Positions 7,589 to 15,738 of a stretch of 27,388 nt of DNA are shown one piece after another. Each line of letters opens with the position of its first letter. The first letter of the stretch is position 1. The notes beneath the pieces are model-generated. The model ran no database searches. It was not told the origin of the DNA and saw only the letters and a program-made list of their open reading frames with translations. This DNA is from CAZWBR01 sp964404205. Lineage in GTDB: Bacteria; Bacteroidota; Bacteroidia; Bacteroidales; Prolixibacteraceae. The stretch spans positions 1-27,388 of the forward strand of contig CAYOJD010000030.1 of NCBI GenBank assembly GCA_964404205.1, in the 5' to 3' direction. The position numbers and the translations under genes are program-made.

Positions 7589-7616
7589 TTTGAAACAATG
7601 GCAATGTGTAACATTG
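7589..7616 (+). promoter_or_regulatory. gcvP promoter overlapped by an inverted repeat
   Basis: TTTG (7589-7592) and TAACATTG (7609-7616, one mismatch to TAnnTTTG) are 16 bp apart. The -7 box is covered by the perfect inverted repeat CAATGT-GTA-ACATTG (7602-7616), an arrangement suited to repression by a dimeric regulator. Transcription would start about 34 nt ahead of the gcvP start. The promoter spacing is a little short. Confidence 0.4.
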
Positions 7617-7656
7617 TCCCTTATTTTCAGATTATTCATCCAAAACTTACAATAGA

Positions 7657-10527
7657 ATGGCAAACGATAAATTTGTGAACCGGCATATCGGGCCACGCGA
7701 AGGCGAGATTGCCGAGATGCTGAAGGTGATTGGCGTTTCGTCAGTCGACGAACTGATTGACCAGACAGTTCCATCCAACATCAGGCTCTCCAGGTCATTG
7801 AACCTACCCAACGGCCTCACCGAAAGGGAGTATTTTCGCCGCATCCTGAAGCTGGCTTCGAAGAATAAGGTATTCAACACCTATATCGGAATGGGTTGGT
7901 ACGACACCATCACTCCGGCAGTTATCCTGCGCAATGTGTTGGAAAACCCGGTTTGGTACACTTCGTACACCCCTTATCAGGCTGAGATTTCGCAGGGCCG
8001 TCTGGAGGCTTTGCTTAACTACCAGACTATGATTTGCGAGTTGACGGCTATGCCGTTGGCCAATGCTTCGCTGCTCGATGAGGCTACTGCTGCTGCCGAG
8101 GCGATGCACATGATGTTTGCCCTTCGTTCGCGGGCACAGGAGAAGGCTGGTGCCAATGTCTGTTTTATCGATGAAATGGTGTGGCCGCAAACCCTCGATG
8201 TGTTGATTACCCGCGCCGAACCGTTGGGTATTGAACTGGTGGTTGGCGATTTTAAATCAGCCCGGCCTACCGATAAATGGTTTGGGGCCATTGTACAATA
8301 TCCCAACGCCAATGGCGAGATTGAGGATTATGCTGCCTTTACCGCTACCATGCAGCAGGCGGGTTGTAAGGTAGCCGTAGCTGCCGACCTGCTTTCGCTG
8401 GCACTGTTAACCCCTCCGGGCGAGTGGGGCGCCGATATTGTTTTCGGTTCGTCGCAACGCTTTGGTGTACCAATGGGTTACGGTGGTCCGGTTGCTGCTT
8501 TCTTCGCTACGCGCGATGAATACAAACGCGATCTTCCGGGACGTATTATCGGGGTGTCGAAAGATGCCAACGGCAAAACCGCGCTCCGCATGGCCCTTCA
8601 GACCCGCGAACAGCATATCAAACGCGAAAAGGCTACTTCCAATATCTGTACCGCTCAGGCGCTGCTGGCTACCATGGCCGGTATGTATGCCGTTTACCAC
8701 GGTCCGGAAGGCATTCGTGGCATTGCCGAACGGGTACACAGCATTGCTGCTTTCCTCTCATCTGAAATTGAAAAACTGGGTTATCAGCAGGAGAACCAAC
8801 AATATTTCGATACCATTCGTATCGACCTGCCGCGCCATGTGCGCCGTGAGGATATCGAGTGGCTCTCGCTCGATTTGCAGATGAACTTCCGCTATTTCGA
8901 TAATGGTCAGGTGGGGCTGAGCATCGACGAGACGACCAATCTCGAAGACATCAACTGGATTTTGGAAGTATTTGCCAAGGCTGCCAATAAACCTGTTCCG
9001 GTTATTGCTACAATACCCGAAAGTCATACTGTCTCGGCACCGTTTGCCCGCCGGACGGCTTACATGAAACAGGAAGTGTTTAGCCGTTATCGTTCCGAAA
9101 CGGAGATGGCACGTTACATTAAACGTCTCGAAAAGAAAGATATTTCGCTGGTACACTCCATGATTTCGTTGGGCTCGTGTACCATGAAACTGAATGCCGC
9201 TACCGAAATGTTGCCGTTGAGCTGGATTGAATTTAACGGCATTCATCCTTATGTGCCCAAGAATCAGGCGATGGGTTACCACGAAATGATGGAAGAGTTG
9301 CGACGCGATTTGGCCGAGATTACCGGTTTTGCCGATATCTCATTGCAGCCCAACTCTGGTGCAGCTGGCGAATATGCCGGTTTGATGGTGATTCGCGAAT
9401 ACCATAAGAGCCGTGGTGAAGGTCATCGCAACGTAGTACTGATTCCTTCGTCGGCACATGGTACCAATCCGGCCAGCGCGGTGATGGCTGGGATGAAAGT
9501 GGTGGTGGTTCCCTGTGATGACCGTGGAAACATCGATGTAGCCGCTTTGCGTACCATGGCCGAAACGCACAAGGAGAATCTTTCGTGCTTTATGGTTACT
9601 TATCCATCAACGCACGGGGTGTTCGAGTCGTCGATTATCGAAATGTGCGACATTATCCACAGTTATGGCGGACAGGTCTACATGGATGGTGCCAATATGA
9701 ATGCACAGGTGGGGTTGACCAATCCGAGCCGTATCGGTGCCGATGTTTGCCACCTGAACCTGCACAAGACTTTTGCCATTCCGCATGGGGGCGGTGGTCC
9801 GGGTGTTGGGCCAATTGGCGTAGCCAAACATTTGGTCGAATTTTTGCCTGCCCATCCGGTAATGAACAACGGCCATGTGGGTATTCACGCCGTCTCAGCC
9901 GCTCCGTGGGGCAGCGCCTCGGTATTGCCCATTACCTATGGTTATATCAAAATGCTGGGAGCCGATGGTTTGACCGAAGCTACCAGAATAGCGATTTTGA
10001 ATGCCAACTATATTGCCGCTCGTTTGAAGGACAACTACGGCATTCTCTATACCGGCGAGAAGGGACGTGTGGCACACGAGATGATTCTTGAATGTCGTCA
10101 CCTGAAAGCCTCATCGGGCATCAGCGAAACCGATATTGCCAAACGATTGATGGATTATGGTTTCCATGCCCCAACCCTTTCGTTTCCCGTTGCCGGAACC
10201 TTGATGGTTGAGCCTACCGAGAGTGAATCGAAAGAGGAACTCGATCGTTTTATCGATGCGATGAACGCCATTTATGCTGAAATAAAAGAGGTTGAGAGCG
10301 GTGCCGCCGATGCTGAAGACAATGTGCTGAAGAATGCGCCGCATACTGCCGAAGTGTTGACAGCCAACGAGTGGAACCATAGCTATTCGCGCGAGAAAGC
10401 TACCTTCCCGCTGGCTTGGTTGCGCGAAAACAAATTCTGGGTGCCTGTGGGCCGTGTCGATAACGCCTACGGCGACCGCAACCTGATTTGTACCTGCGAA
10501 CCGTTGGAAAGCTATATGGAGAAATAG
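7657..10527 (+). CDS. gcvP: Glycine dehydrogenase (decarboxylating), P-protein of the glycine cleavage system
   Basis: A 956-residue single-chain P-protein. It decarboxylates glycine with pyridoxal phosphate and passes the aminomethyl group to the lipoyl arm of H-protein. The N-terminal half (about 1-440) and C-terminal half (about 450-956) are the two homologous aminotransferase-like domains that are separate subunits in many other bacteria. The cofactor lysine is Lys704 in NLHKTF, followed by the glycine-rich GGGGPGVGPIGV. The N-terminus (FVNRHIGPREGEIAEML) and the SLGSCTMKLNA motif near residue 507 are typical. The other system genes (gcvT, gcvH, lpd) are not in the window, so it is likely transcribed alone. 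The palindromic promoter suggests control by glycine or one-carbon status, which is inference. Confidence 0.97.
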   Translation: MANDKFVNRHIGPREGEIAEMLKVIGVSSVDELIDQTVPSNIRLSRSLNLPNGLTEREYFRRILKLASKNKVFNTYIGMGWYDTITPAVILRNVLENPVWYTSYTPYQAEISQGRLEALLNYQTMICELTAMPLANASLLDEATAAAEAMHMMFALRSRAQEKAGANVCFIDEMVWPQTLDVLITRAEPLGIELVVGDFKSARPTDKWFGAIVQYPNANGEIEDYAAFTATMQQAGCKVAVAADLLSLALLTPPGEWGADIVFGSSQRFGVPMGYGGPVAAFFATRDEYKRDLPGRIIGVSKDANGKTALRMALQTREQHIKREKATSNICTAQALLATMAGMYAVYHGPEGIRGIAERVHSIAAFLSSEIEKLGYQQENQQYFDTIRIDLPRHVRREDIEWLSLDLQMNFRYFDNGQVGLSIDETTNLEDINWILEVFAKAANKPVPVIATIPESHTVSAPFARRTAYMKQEVFSRYRSETEMARYIKRLEKKDISLVHSMISLGSCTMKLNAATEMLPLSWIEFNGIHPYVPKNQAMGYHEMMEELRRDLAEITGFADISLQPNSGAAGEYAGLMVIREYHKSRGEGHRNVVLIPSSAHGTNPASAVMAGMKVVVVPCDDRGNIDVAALRTMAETHKENLSCFMVTYPSTHGVFESSIIEMCDIIHSYGGQVYMDGANMNAQVGLTNPSRIGADVCHLNLHKTFAIPHGGGGPGVGPIGVAKHLVEFLPAHPVMNNGHVGIHAVSAAPWGSASVLPITYGYIKMLGADGLTEATRIAILNANYIAARLKDNYGILYTGEKGRVAHEMILECRHLKASSGISETDIAKRLMDYGFHAPTLSFPVAGTLMVEPTESESKEELDRFIDAMNAIYAEIKEVESGAADAEDNVLKNAPHTAEVLTANEWNHSYSREKATFPLAWLRENKFWVPVGRVDNAYGDRNLICTCEPLESYMEK

Positions 10528-10580
10528 TCTGCCCCTTTGGGGTAGCTGTTTTGCCAGATATAAAATGTAAATTTGCAATA

Positions 10581-10625
10581 AGCCCTGCCTTGAGCCCTCC
10601 CTGTTGGGGAGGGTTGGGTGGGGCT
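10581..10625. repeat. GC-rich nested inverted repeat between gcvP and ispE
   Basis: CCCTCCC (10595-10601) and GGGAGGG (10607-10613) form a 7-bp stem over TGTTG. Around it AGCCC (10581-10585) pairs with GGGCT (10621-10625). Similar CCCTCCC/GGGAGGG hairpins are scattered between genes in Bacteroidota genomes, to my recollection. It may also terminate gcvP transcripts (AATAATTTT follows), though it is only 17 bp ahead of ispE. Confidence 0.6.
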
Positions 10626-10642
10626 AATAATTTTCAGCTATT

Positions 10643-11470
10643 ATGATTAGTTTTCCCAATGCCAAAATCAATATCGGCCTGAATATCGTTGCCCGGCGGG
10701 CAGATGGTTATCACGAACTGGAGACCCTTTTCTTCCCGATTGGGTGGAAAGATGCGCTGGAGTTTATCGAGAATGGCACCGGCAAGGTGACCTTTGCCAA
10801 CAGCGGACTGGCCATTGACGCACCTGCCGAACAAAATATTGTGGTAAAGGCTTACCGTTTGCTGGCAGCCGACTTCGACCTTCCTGGAATCGATATCCAT
10901 CTGCACAAGGCGATTCCGTTTGGTGCCGGATTGGGTGGTGGCTCTGCCGATGCAGCCTTTATGCTAAAAATGCTGAACAGCCATTTCGAACTGCAACTGA
11001 ACCCTGTACAACTGAAATCCTATGCGTTAAAACTGGGTGCCGACTGCTCCTTTTTCATCGACAACCGGCCATCGTTTGCATCGGGAATTGGTGAAAAACT
11101 GGAGCCTTTTTTGCCTTCGCTGAAGGGAATCCATCTGTTGCTGGTGAAGCCACCCGTTGGCGTGGGCACCAAAGAGGCATACGCCAGAGTAGTTCCGCAC
11201 AAGCCTCAACACGATTTGAAAACGGTGCTGTCGGACGATGTCTCCATGTGGAAAAACAGGGTTGTCAATGACTTTGAAGCGTCGGTTTTTCTGCAGTTTC
11301 CGGTAATCGGTCAAATCAAAGATGAAATCTATCGCGCCGGGGCGTGCTATGCCTCGATGTCGGGCAGTGGCTCATCGGTATTTGGTTTTTTTCATGAAAA
11401 ACCCAATATGGCTCGGTTAAACTTGCCCGAAGGCTCGGTGGTTTGGGAGGAGAGGTTGGATGGGGAATGA
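10643..11470 (+). CDS. ispE: 4-diphosphocytidyl-2-C-methyl-D-erythritol kinase
   Basis: A 275-residue GHMP-superfamily kinase that phosphorylates the 2-hydroxyl of CDP-methylerythritol in the MEP pathway to isoprenoids. Visible signatures are the N-terminal NAKINIGLNI with Lys8, the ATP-binding PFGAGLGGGSADAA at residues 92-105, Asp134 in LGADCSFF (the position of the catalytic aspartate), and the C-terminal SMSGSGSSVFGFF glycine loop. Length matches the family (about 270-290). The ATG at 10643 lies right after a GC-rich hairpin. The neighbours are unrelated in function, so it is probably an isolated housekeeping gene reading out of the gcvP region. Confidence 0.95.
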   Translation: MISFPNAKINIGLNIVARRADGYHELETLFFPIGWKDALEFIENGTGKVTFANSGLAIDAPAEQNIVVKAYRLLAADFDLPGIDIHLHKAIPFGAGLGGGSADAAFMLKMLNSHFELQLNPVQLKSYALKLGADCSFFIDNRPSFASGIGEKLEPFLPSLKGIHLLLVKPPVGVGTKEAYARVVPHKPQHDLKTVLSDDVSMWKNRVVNDFEASVFLQFPVIGQIKDEIYRAGACYASMSGSGSSVFGFFHEKPNMARLNLPEGSVVWEERLDGE

Positions 11471-11515
11471 TGAATTAGGAGTTATGAATGATAAGTGATG
11501 AATACGATGGCTGTA
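11471..11515 (+). repeat. Degenerate ATGAAT-type short repeats after ispE
   Basis: The bases after the ispE stop contain several close variants of ATGAAT/ATGATA (for example GATGAATTA, TATGAATGATA, TGATGAATAC). It looks like a decayed low-complexity tract of the kind often found between Bacteroidota genes. No gene is present between 11471 and 11635. Confidence 0.3.
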
Positions 11516-11635
11516 GCGAGGAATGCCGATTGGTAAGTTGAAAATCAGGCTTTTCAAAATTTAAATGCTATTCTCGTTCAATGTTTAGGGGGTATTGTTT
11601 GTTTGTCTAATATCTGAATTCTAAAATCTTCCATT

Positions 11636-12418
11636 ATGGACAAACCTTACAAAATAGGTTTATCGCTAAGCGGCGGCGGTGCGCGGGGCATTGCCCACAT
11701 TGGTGCGCTGGCCGCTTTCGAGGAACATGGTATTCGGCCAGCCATTATTTCGGGTACCAGCATGGGGGCTTTGGTGGGGGTTTTCTATGCTGCCGGATAC
11801 CCACCGGCACAAATCCTTCAGTTGGTGAAGGAGACTTCGATGCTGAAGGTTTTTAAATGGCAGATACCCTCCAGCGGATTGTTTCACCTCGATATCATCC
11901 GAAAGATTTTGGCCGAGAAGATTAAAGTTGATGATTTTTCTTCCCTTAAAATCCCCTTTTGTTGTGCCGTTTCCAATCTGAACAGCGGTCAGGTAGAGAT
12001 AAAAAGCGAAGGGCCGCTCTTCGACTGGGTGGTGGCATCGGCTTCTATTCCGGTTATCTTCGAACCACAGCAAATTGGTGGTCAGACTTATGTGGATGGC
12101 GGGTTGTTCGATAATCTTCCGGCAGCAGCCATCAGGGATAAGGCAAAAATGCTGATTGGTATCCATGTGAACCACAATGGCTATCAGGAGCAGGTAAAAG
12201 GGTTTAAAGAGGTGGCCGAGCGGACTTTTCAGTTATCGGTGGCACAAAATGTAAAGGAGAGCATTTCGTTGTGCGATATGGTGATTACGCCGCCCAACAT
12301 CGGGCAATTTCATACTTTCGATTTTCGTTCGGCTGACCAGATTTTTCAGGTCGGATATGATGAGACTGAACGCAAGCTGATTAAGCTGTTCGATCTTTTG
12401 GGAGATAAATTCAAATAA
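11636..12418 (+). CDS. Patatin-like phospholipase
   Basis: A 260-residue protein with the patatin Ser-Asp dyad: the oxyanion-hole motif SGGGARG (residues 12-18), the nucleophile elbow GTSMG with Ser42 (40-44), and the second catalytic residue Asp154 in VDGGLFDNLP. It would hydrolyse acyl esters of phospholipids or related lipids. No signal peptide is visible; the N-terminus (MDKPYKIGLSLSGGG) goes straight into the catalytic fold, so it acts in the cytoplasm or on the inner face of the membrane, as for the RssA/YjjU-type members. It is the first gene of a tight operon with a short-chain dehydrogenase (37 bp downstream) and an aldehyde dehydrogenase, suggesting that a released lipid part is further oxidised. 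The substrate is unknown. Confidence 0.9.
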   Translation: MDKPYKIGLSLSGGGARGIAHIGALAAFEEHGIRPAIISGTSMGALVGVFYAAGYPPAQILQLVKETSMLKVFKWQIPSSGLFHLDIIRKILAEKIKVDDFSSLKIPFCCAVSNLNSGQVEIKSEGPLFDWVVASASIPVIFEPQQIGGQTYVDGGLFDNLPAAAIRDKAKMLIGIHVNHNGYQEQVKGFKEVAERTFQLSVAQNVKESISLCDMVITPPNIGQFHTFDFRSADQIFQVGYDETERKLIKLFDLLGDKFK

Positions 12419-12455
12419 CTACCTTTAGGAAACCCAATCGATAACAAAAAACAAT

Positions 12456-13259
12456 ATGAGTCAGTTTAACGGGAAAACAGTTTTGATCACCGGCGGTGCT
12501 TCAGGTATTGGCAAACTGATGGGCGAACTGGCGCTCAAAAAAGGGGCAGAACTGATAATCTGGGATATCAATCAGGCAGCCATCGATGAAACGGCGAAAA
12601 CCTTCTCCACTTTGGGGAGGTGTACCGGTTACCGGGTCGATGTTTCCGACCATGAGGCAATTCGTGCCTCAGCGGCAAAACTGTTGCAGGAACACCGAAA
12701 GGTTGATATTCTGATTAACAATGCCGGAATTGTGGTTGGGAAATATTTTCACGAACATACTGAGGCCGACATTACCCGAACGATGGAAATCAATGCCAAT
12801 GCGCCCATGCTGGTTACGCTGCAATTCCTTCCGGGAATGCTGGAGCGCAATTCGGGCCATATTTGTACGATAGCCTCTTCGGCAGGATTGATTTCGAACC
12901 CTAAAATGGCGGTTTATGCAGCCAGTAAATGGTCGGCACTGGGATGGAGCGATTCGTTACGACTCGAGATGGCCCAATTGAAAAAAGATGTCGGCGTTAC
13001 TACCGTGACCCCTTATTACATTAATACCGGCATGTTCGATGGCGTTCACTCGGTTCTACCCATACTGAAACCTGAAAAGGTAGCCCGAAAGGTAATCCGG
13101 GCCATCGAGAAGAATCGCATTATTCTCAGTATGCCCTGGAGTATGCGCTTTGTCCGGTTTTTTCAGGGCTTGTTGCCCATCTGGTTTTTCGATTGGTTTG
13201 TTGGCCGGGTGATGGGCATTTACAAAACGATGGAACATTTCAAAGGTCACTCAAAGTAA
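12456..13259 (+). CDS. Short-chain dehydrogenase/reductase (SDR16C/retinol dehydrogenase-like)
   Basis: A 267-residue classical SDR with the cofactor motif TGGASGIG (residues 12-19), Asp37 at the end of the second strand (in IIWDIN, favouring NAD over NADP), NNAG (88-91), catalytic Ser141/142, and YxxxK with Tyr154 and Lys158. The C-terminal 30 residues (FFQGLLPIWFFDWFVGRVMG, 235-254) are strongly aromatic and hydrophobic and could lie on the membrane, as in the SDR16C group of lipid and retinol dehydrogenases. The substrate is likely a fatty or isoprenoid alcohol or ketone, by inference. The aldehyde dehydrogenase gene starts 4 bp after its stop, so the two probably act in sequence. Confidence 0.88.
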   Translation: MSQFNGKTVLITGGASGIGKLMGELALKKGAELIIWDINQAAIDETAKTFSTLGRCTGYRVDVSDHEAIRASAAKLLQEHRKVDILINNAGIVVGKYFHEHTEADITRTMEINANAPMLVTLQFLPGMLERNSGHICTIASSAGLISNPKMAVYAASKWSALGWSDSLRLEMAQLKKDVGVTTVTPYYINTGMFDGVHSVLPILKPEKVARKVIRAIEKNRIILSMPWSMRFVRFFQGLLPIWFFDWFVGRVMGIYKTMEHFKGHSK

Positions 13260-13263
13260 TATC

Positions 13264-14650
13264 ATGAAAGACAGTTCAACCGAAATCATCCTCTCGCTGA
13301 TTGAGGGACAGAAATCCTTTTTTGCCTCACAACAAACCAGGAGTTACCATTTCAGGATAGAGCAACTGAAACGTTTCAAAAGTGCCATTCTTAAGTATGA
13401 AAAGCGTATAGCCGAAGCCCTTTGGGATGATCTGCACAAATCGTACGAAGAGGCTTTCCTGACCGAGATGAGTCTGGTAACTCAGGAAATTGACAATCAT
13501 ATTGCCCATTTAAGTGGTTGGTTGAAACCGAAGAAGGTTTCAACCCCCATTCATTTGCAGCCCTCTTCGAGCTATATTTTAACCGAGCCACTGGGCGTAG
13601 CGCTGATAATTGCTCCATGGAATTACCCTTTTCAGTTGTTGATGAACCCGTTGGTGGGGGCAATTTCGGCCGGGTGCTGTGCCTTGCTGAAACCATCGCC
13701 TTATACGCCAGCAGTGGCCAAAGTGATGGAGGAATTGATAACTGAGACTTTTGAACCTGCCTTTGTGGCCATGGTTCAGGGAGGCCGAGGTGTCAATGCT
13801 TTTCTATTGAGCCAACGTTTCGATATTATTTTCTACACCGGAAGCCCGGCTGTAGGAAAAGTGGTGATGAAGGCCGCTGCCGAATATCTTACGCCCGTAG
13901 TATTGGAGCTTGGAGGTAAAAGCCCCTGCATTGTCGACCAGTCGGCCAATATCGATGTAGCGGCAAAGCGAATAGTCTTTGGCAAAACCATCAATGCCGG
14001 GCAAACTTGTATTGCCCCCGATTATCTGTTTGTTCACGAAAAAGTGAAAAAAGAACTTTTTGAGCGATTGGCTTTTTATATCGAAGCGGTGTTTGGAAAA
14101 AATATCCGCGAAAGCCAATATTATCCGCGAATTGTTAACCGTCAGGCGATGGAGCGGTTAACAGNNNNNNNNNNATCTGGGTGACGGGAAGGTTGTATTT
14201 GGTGGCCAATTCGATATGGATGAACGCTATATTGCCCCCACGTTGCTTGATGAGGTGAAGTTTGATTCGCCTGTGATGCAGGAGGAGATTTTTGGGCCCA
14301 TTCTTCCGGCTATCACTTTTACTGACATTGATGAAGTTGTTCGTTATGTCAATCAGCACGAAAAACCACTTGCCTTCTATTATTTTGGAGATGAATCATC
14401 AGGTTGGAAAGTGTTTGGGCAGACCACTTCCGGCGGGGGCTGTATCAACGATACGCTGATGCACATTGTCAACCATCAATTGCCTTTTGGCGGAGTGGGC
14501 AACAGCGGTTTGGGCAAATATCATGGACGTGAAAGTTTTTTGGCTTTCAGCAATCGGCGGGCTGTGGTGTCGACCCCTACGTGGATTGATTTACCTTTTA
14601 AATATGTGCCGTTTAAGTATTTTGGTTTTGTAAAGAAACTGTTGGGATAA
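13264..14650 (+). CDS. Aldehyde dehydrogenase, class 3-like, interrupted by an assembly gap
   Basis: NAD(P)-dependent oxidation of aldehydes to acids. The N-terminal part (300 codons, to 14164) has APWNYP (Asn120), the Glu215 motif LELGGKSP and the catalytic Cys249 in NAGQTCIAPD. After ten N the gene resumes in another frame from 14177, with LGDGKVVFGG, then YIAPTLL, EEIFGPILP and LPFGGVGNSGLGKYHGR, ending at 14650. Total is about 459 residues, normal for class 3 enzymes, which lack the N-terminal extension of other classes. The frame change coincides exactly with the N run, so I read this as one intact gene. It lies 4 bp after the SDR gene and converges on the sialidase gene with 3 bp between stops. 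The likely substrate is a medium- or long-chain aliphatic aldehyde. Confidence 0.9.
14165..14174. other. Assembly gap (10 N) inside the aldehyde dehydrogenase gene
   Basis: Ten N join two contigs. The left side ends one base into a codon and the right side begins with the last two bases of a codon, so a real gap of 0, 3, 6 ... bases keeps the frame while 10 does not. The N count is a placeholder. Confidence 0.9.
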
Positions 14651-14653
14651 AAA

Positions 14654-15727
14654 CTACCACGATTCTGTTTTCAGCTTTACAAACCCTACTTTCGAGTAAT
14701 CGTCCAACTCGAAAAGCAAGCCAATAGTTTGGTCGGGCAGAAGGGTCATAGATGAGTAAGCACTGCTTCCCGGATAAACGGTGGTCATTTCTTTCCATGT
14801 TTTACCTTCGTTGTCACTGGTTTGAATCATCAGTCTCCGGCGGTCCTTTTGCGATTTCAGGTTGGAGAAGAACCATTTGCCTGTTTCATTTTTTATCAAA
14901 CCTGCATTGCACCCAGGGTCAACCAACGATGAGTCGGGGCGGCTTTCCCAGGTGGCACCATCATCGCTGGTGGTGTGGATATATCTGATGCCGGCTCCGT
15001 TTACCCGGCTATTCATTACGATTGTTTCATCTTTGGCTTCAATCAGTTGCGATTCGTCGGCCGGATTTACGGCTGACGCGCCAACAAACCAACTTTTCCC
15101 GCTATCGTTGCTTCCGAAAAGCGTAACCCCGCGTTGCAGATTGACCAGCGTATGCAACAGTTGTCCGGTTGAGGTGACAATTCCCCGACCTGAAGTGATA
15201 AACTTGAAATCGTTGTGCCACTCGGGCAATGTAATCTCAGGGGTAATATCTTTCGGCTCGCTCCAGGTTTGCCCGTTGTCTTGGCTGACTGTTACATAGT
15301 GATAGTAGATCTCCTTCTCCCTGTCGAGATCCATAAAGTTGAAAAAGAGAAAAACTTGTCCCGACGCATTATCCACAATGATCGAGGGGTCGGAAGCCGA
15401 TTGTCCGTCGGGATAATCAACAATGGTTTCAGCATTGCTCCATGTTTTGCCGCCATCACTGCTTTTGCGGATGGCGATATTGATGTTCCGGTTCCATTTC
15501 AGGTCGCCGCACGAGTCGTGACGTTGGTCGATGGCCGCAATCAGGTCGCCATTGGGGGCAACGGCGAGTGCCGGGATGCGGTAACAAACTGAATGATCGC
15601 CCGTCTTGCCTTCAAACAGAATCTGTATCTCACTTTTGGTAAATGCGGAATTATCCTGTGCCTTTAAAACAAAGTGACTCAGGATAACCCCGACGATTAA
15701 AGCCCCCCAAAAGCGGTAATTCGTCAT
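14654..15727 (-). CDS. Secreted exo-alpha-sialidase (GH33-like)
   Basis: A 357-residue secreted neuraminidase that would release terminal sialic acids. The start at 15727 gives a good signal peptide (MTNYRFWGALIVGVILSHFVL..., cleavage after KAQ near residue 24); the upstream ATG at 15757 would overlap the previous gene. The six-bladed propeller hallmarks are the YRIP motif (Arg50), Asp-boxes at residues 89-96 (SSDGGKTW), 148-155, 206-213, 253-260 and a looser one at 304-311, the basic stretch Arg297-299, the likely nucleophile Tyr324 in SSAYSSM, and Glu340 in GLLFE. It is the last gene of the minus-strand glycosidase operon, 11 bp after the transglutaminase-fold gene. Length fits minimal bacterial GH33 enzymes without an extra lectin domain. 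Confidence 0.9.
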   Translation of the reverse strand: MTNYRFWGALIVGVILSHFVLKAQDNSAFTKSEIQILFEGKTGDHSVCYRIPALAVAPNGDLIAAIDQRHDSCGDLKWNRNINIAIRKSSDGGKTWSNAETIVDYPDGQSASDPSIIVDNASGQVFLFFNFMDLDREKEIYYHYVTVSQDNGQTWSEPKDITPEITLPEWHNDFKFITSGRGIVTSTGQLLHTLVNLQRGVTLFGSNDSGKSWFVGASAVNPADESQLIEAKDETIVMNSRVNGAGIRYIHTTSDDGATWESRPDSSLVDPGCNAGLIKNETGKWFFSNLKSQKDRRRLMIQTSDNEGKTWKEMTTVYPGSSAYSSMTLLPDQTIGLLFELDDYSKVGFVKLKTESW

Positions 15728-15738
15728 ACTAATCGATT

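Noticed and set aside
14165..14184. Frameshift in the aldehyde dehydrogenase as a sign of a pseudogene
   Set aside because: The frame change falls exactly at an N run of placeholder length, and both sides are fully conserved.
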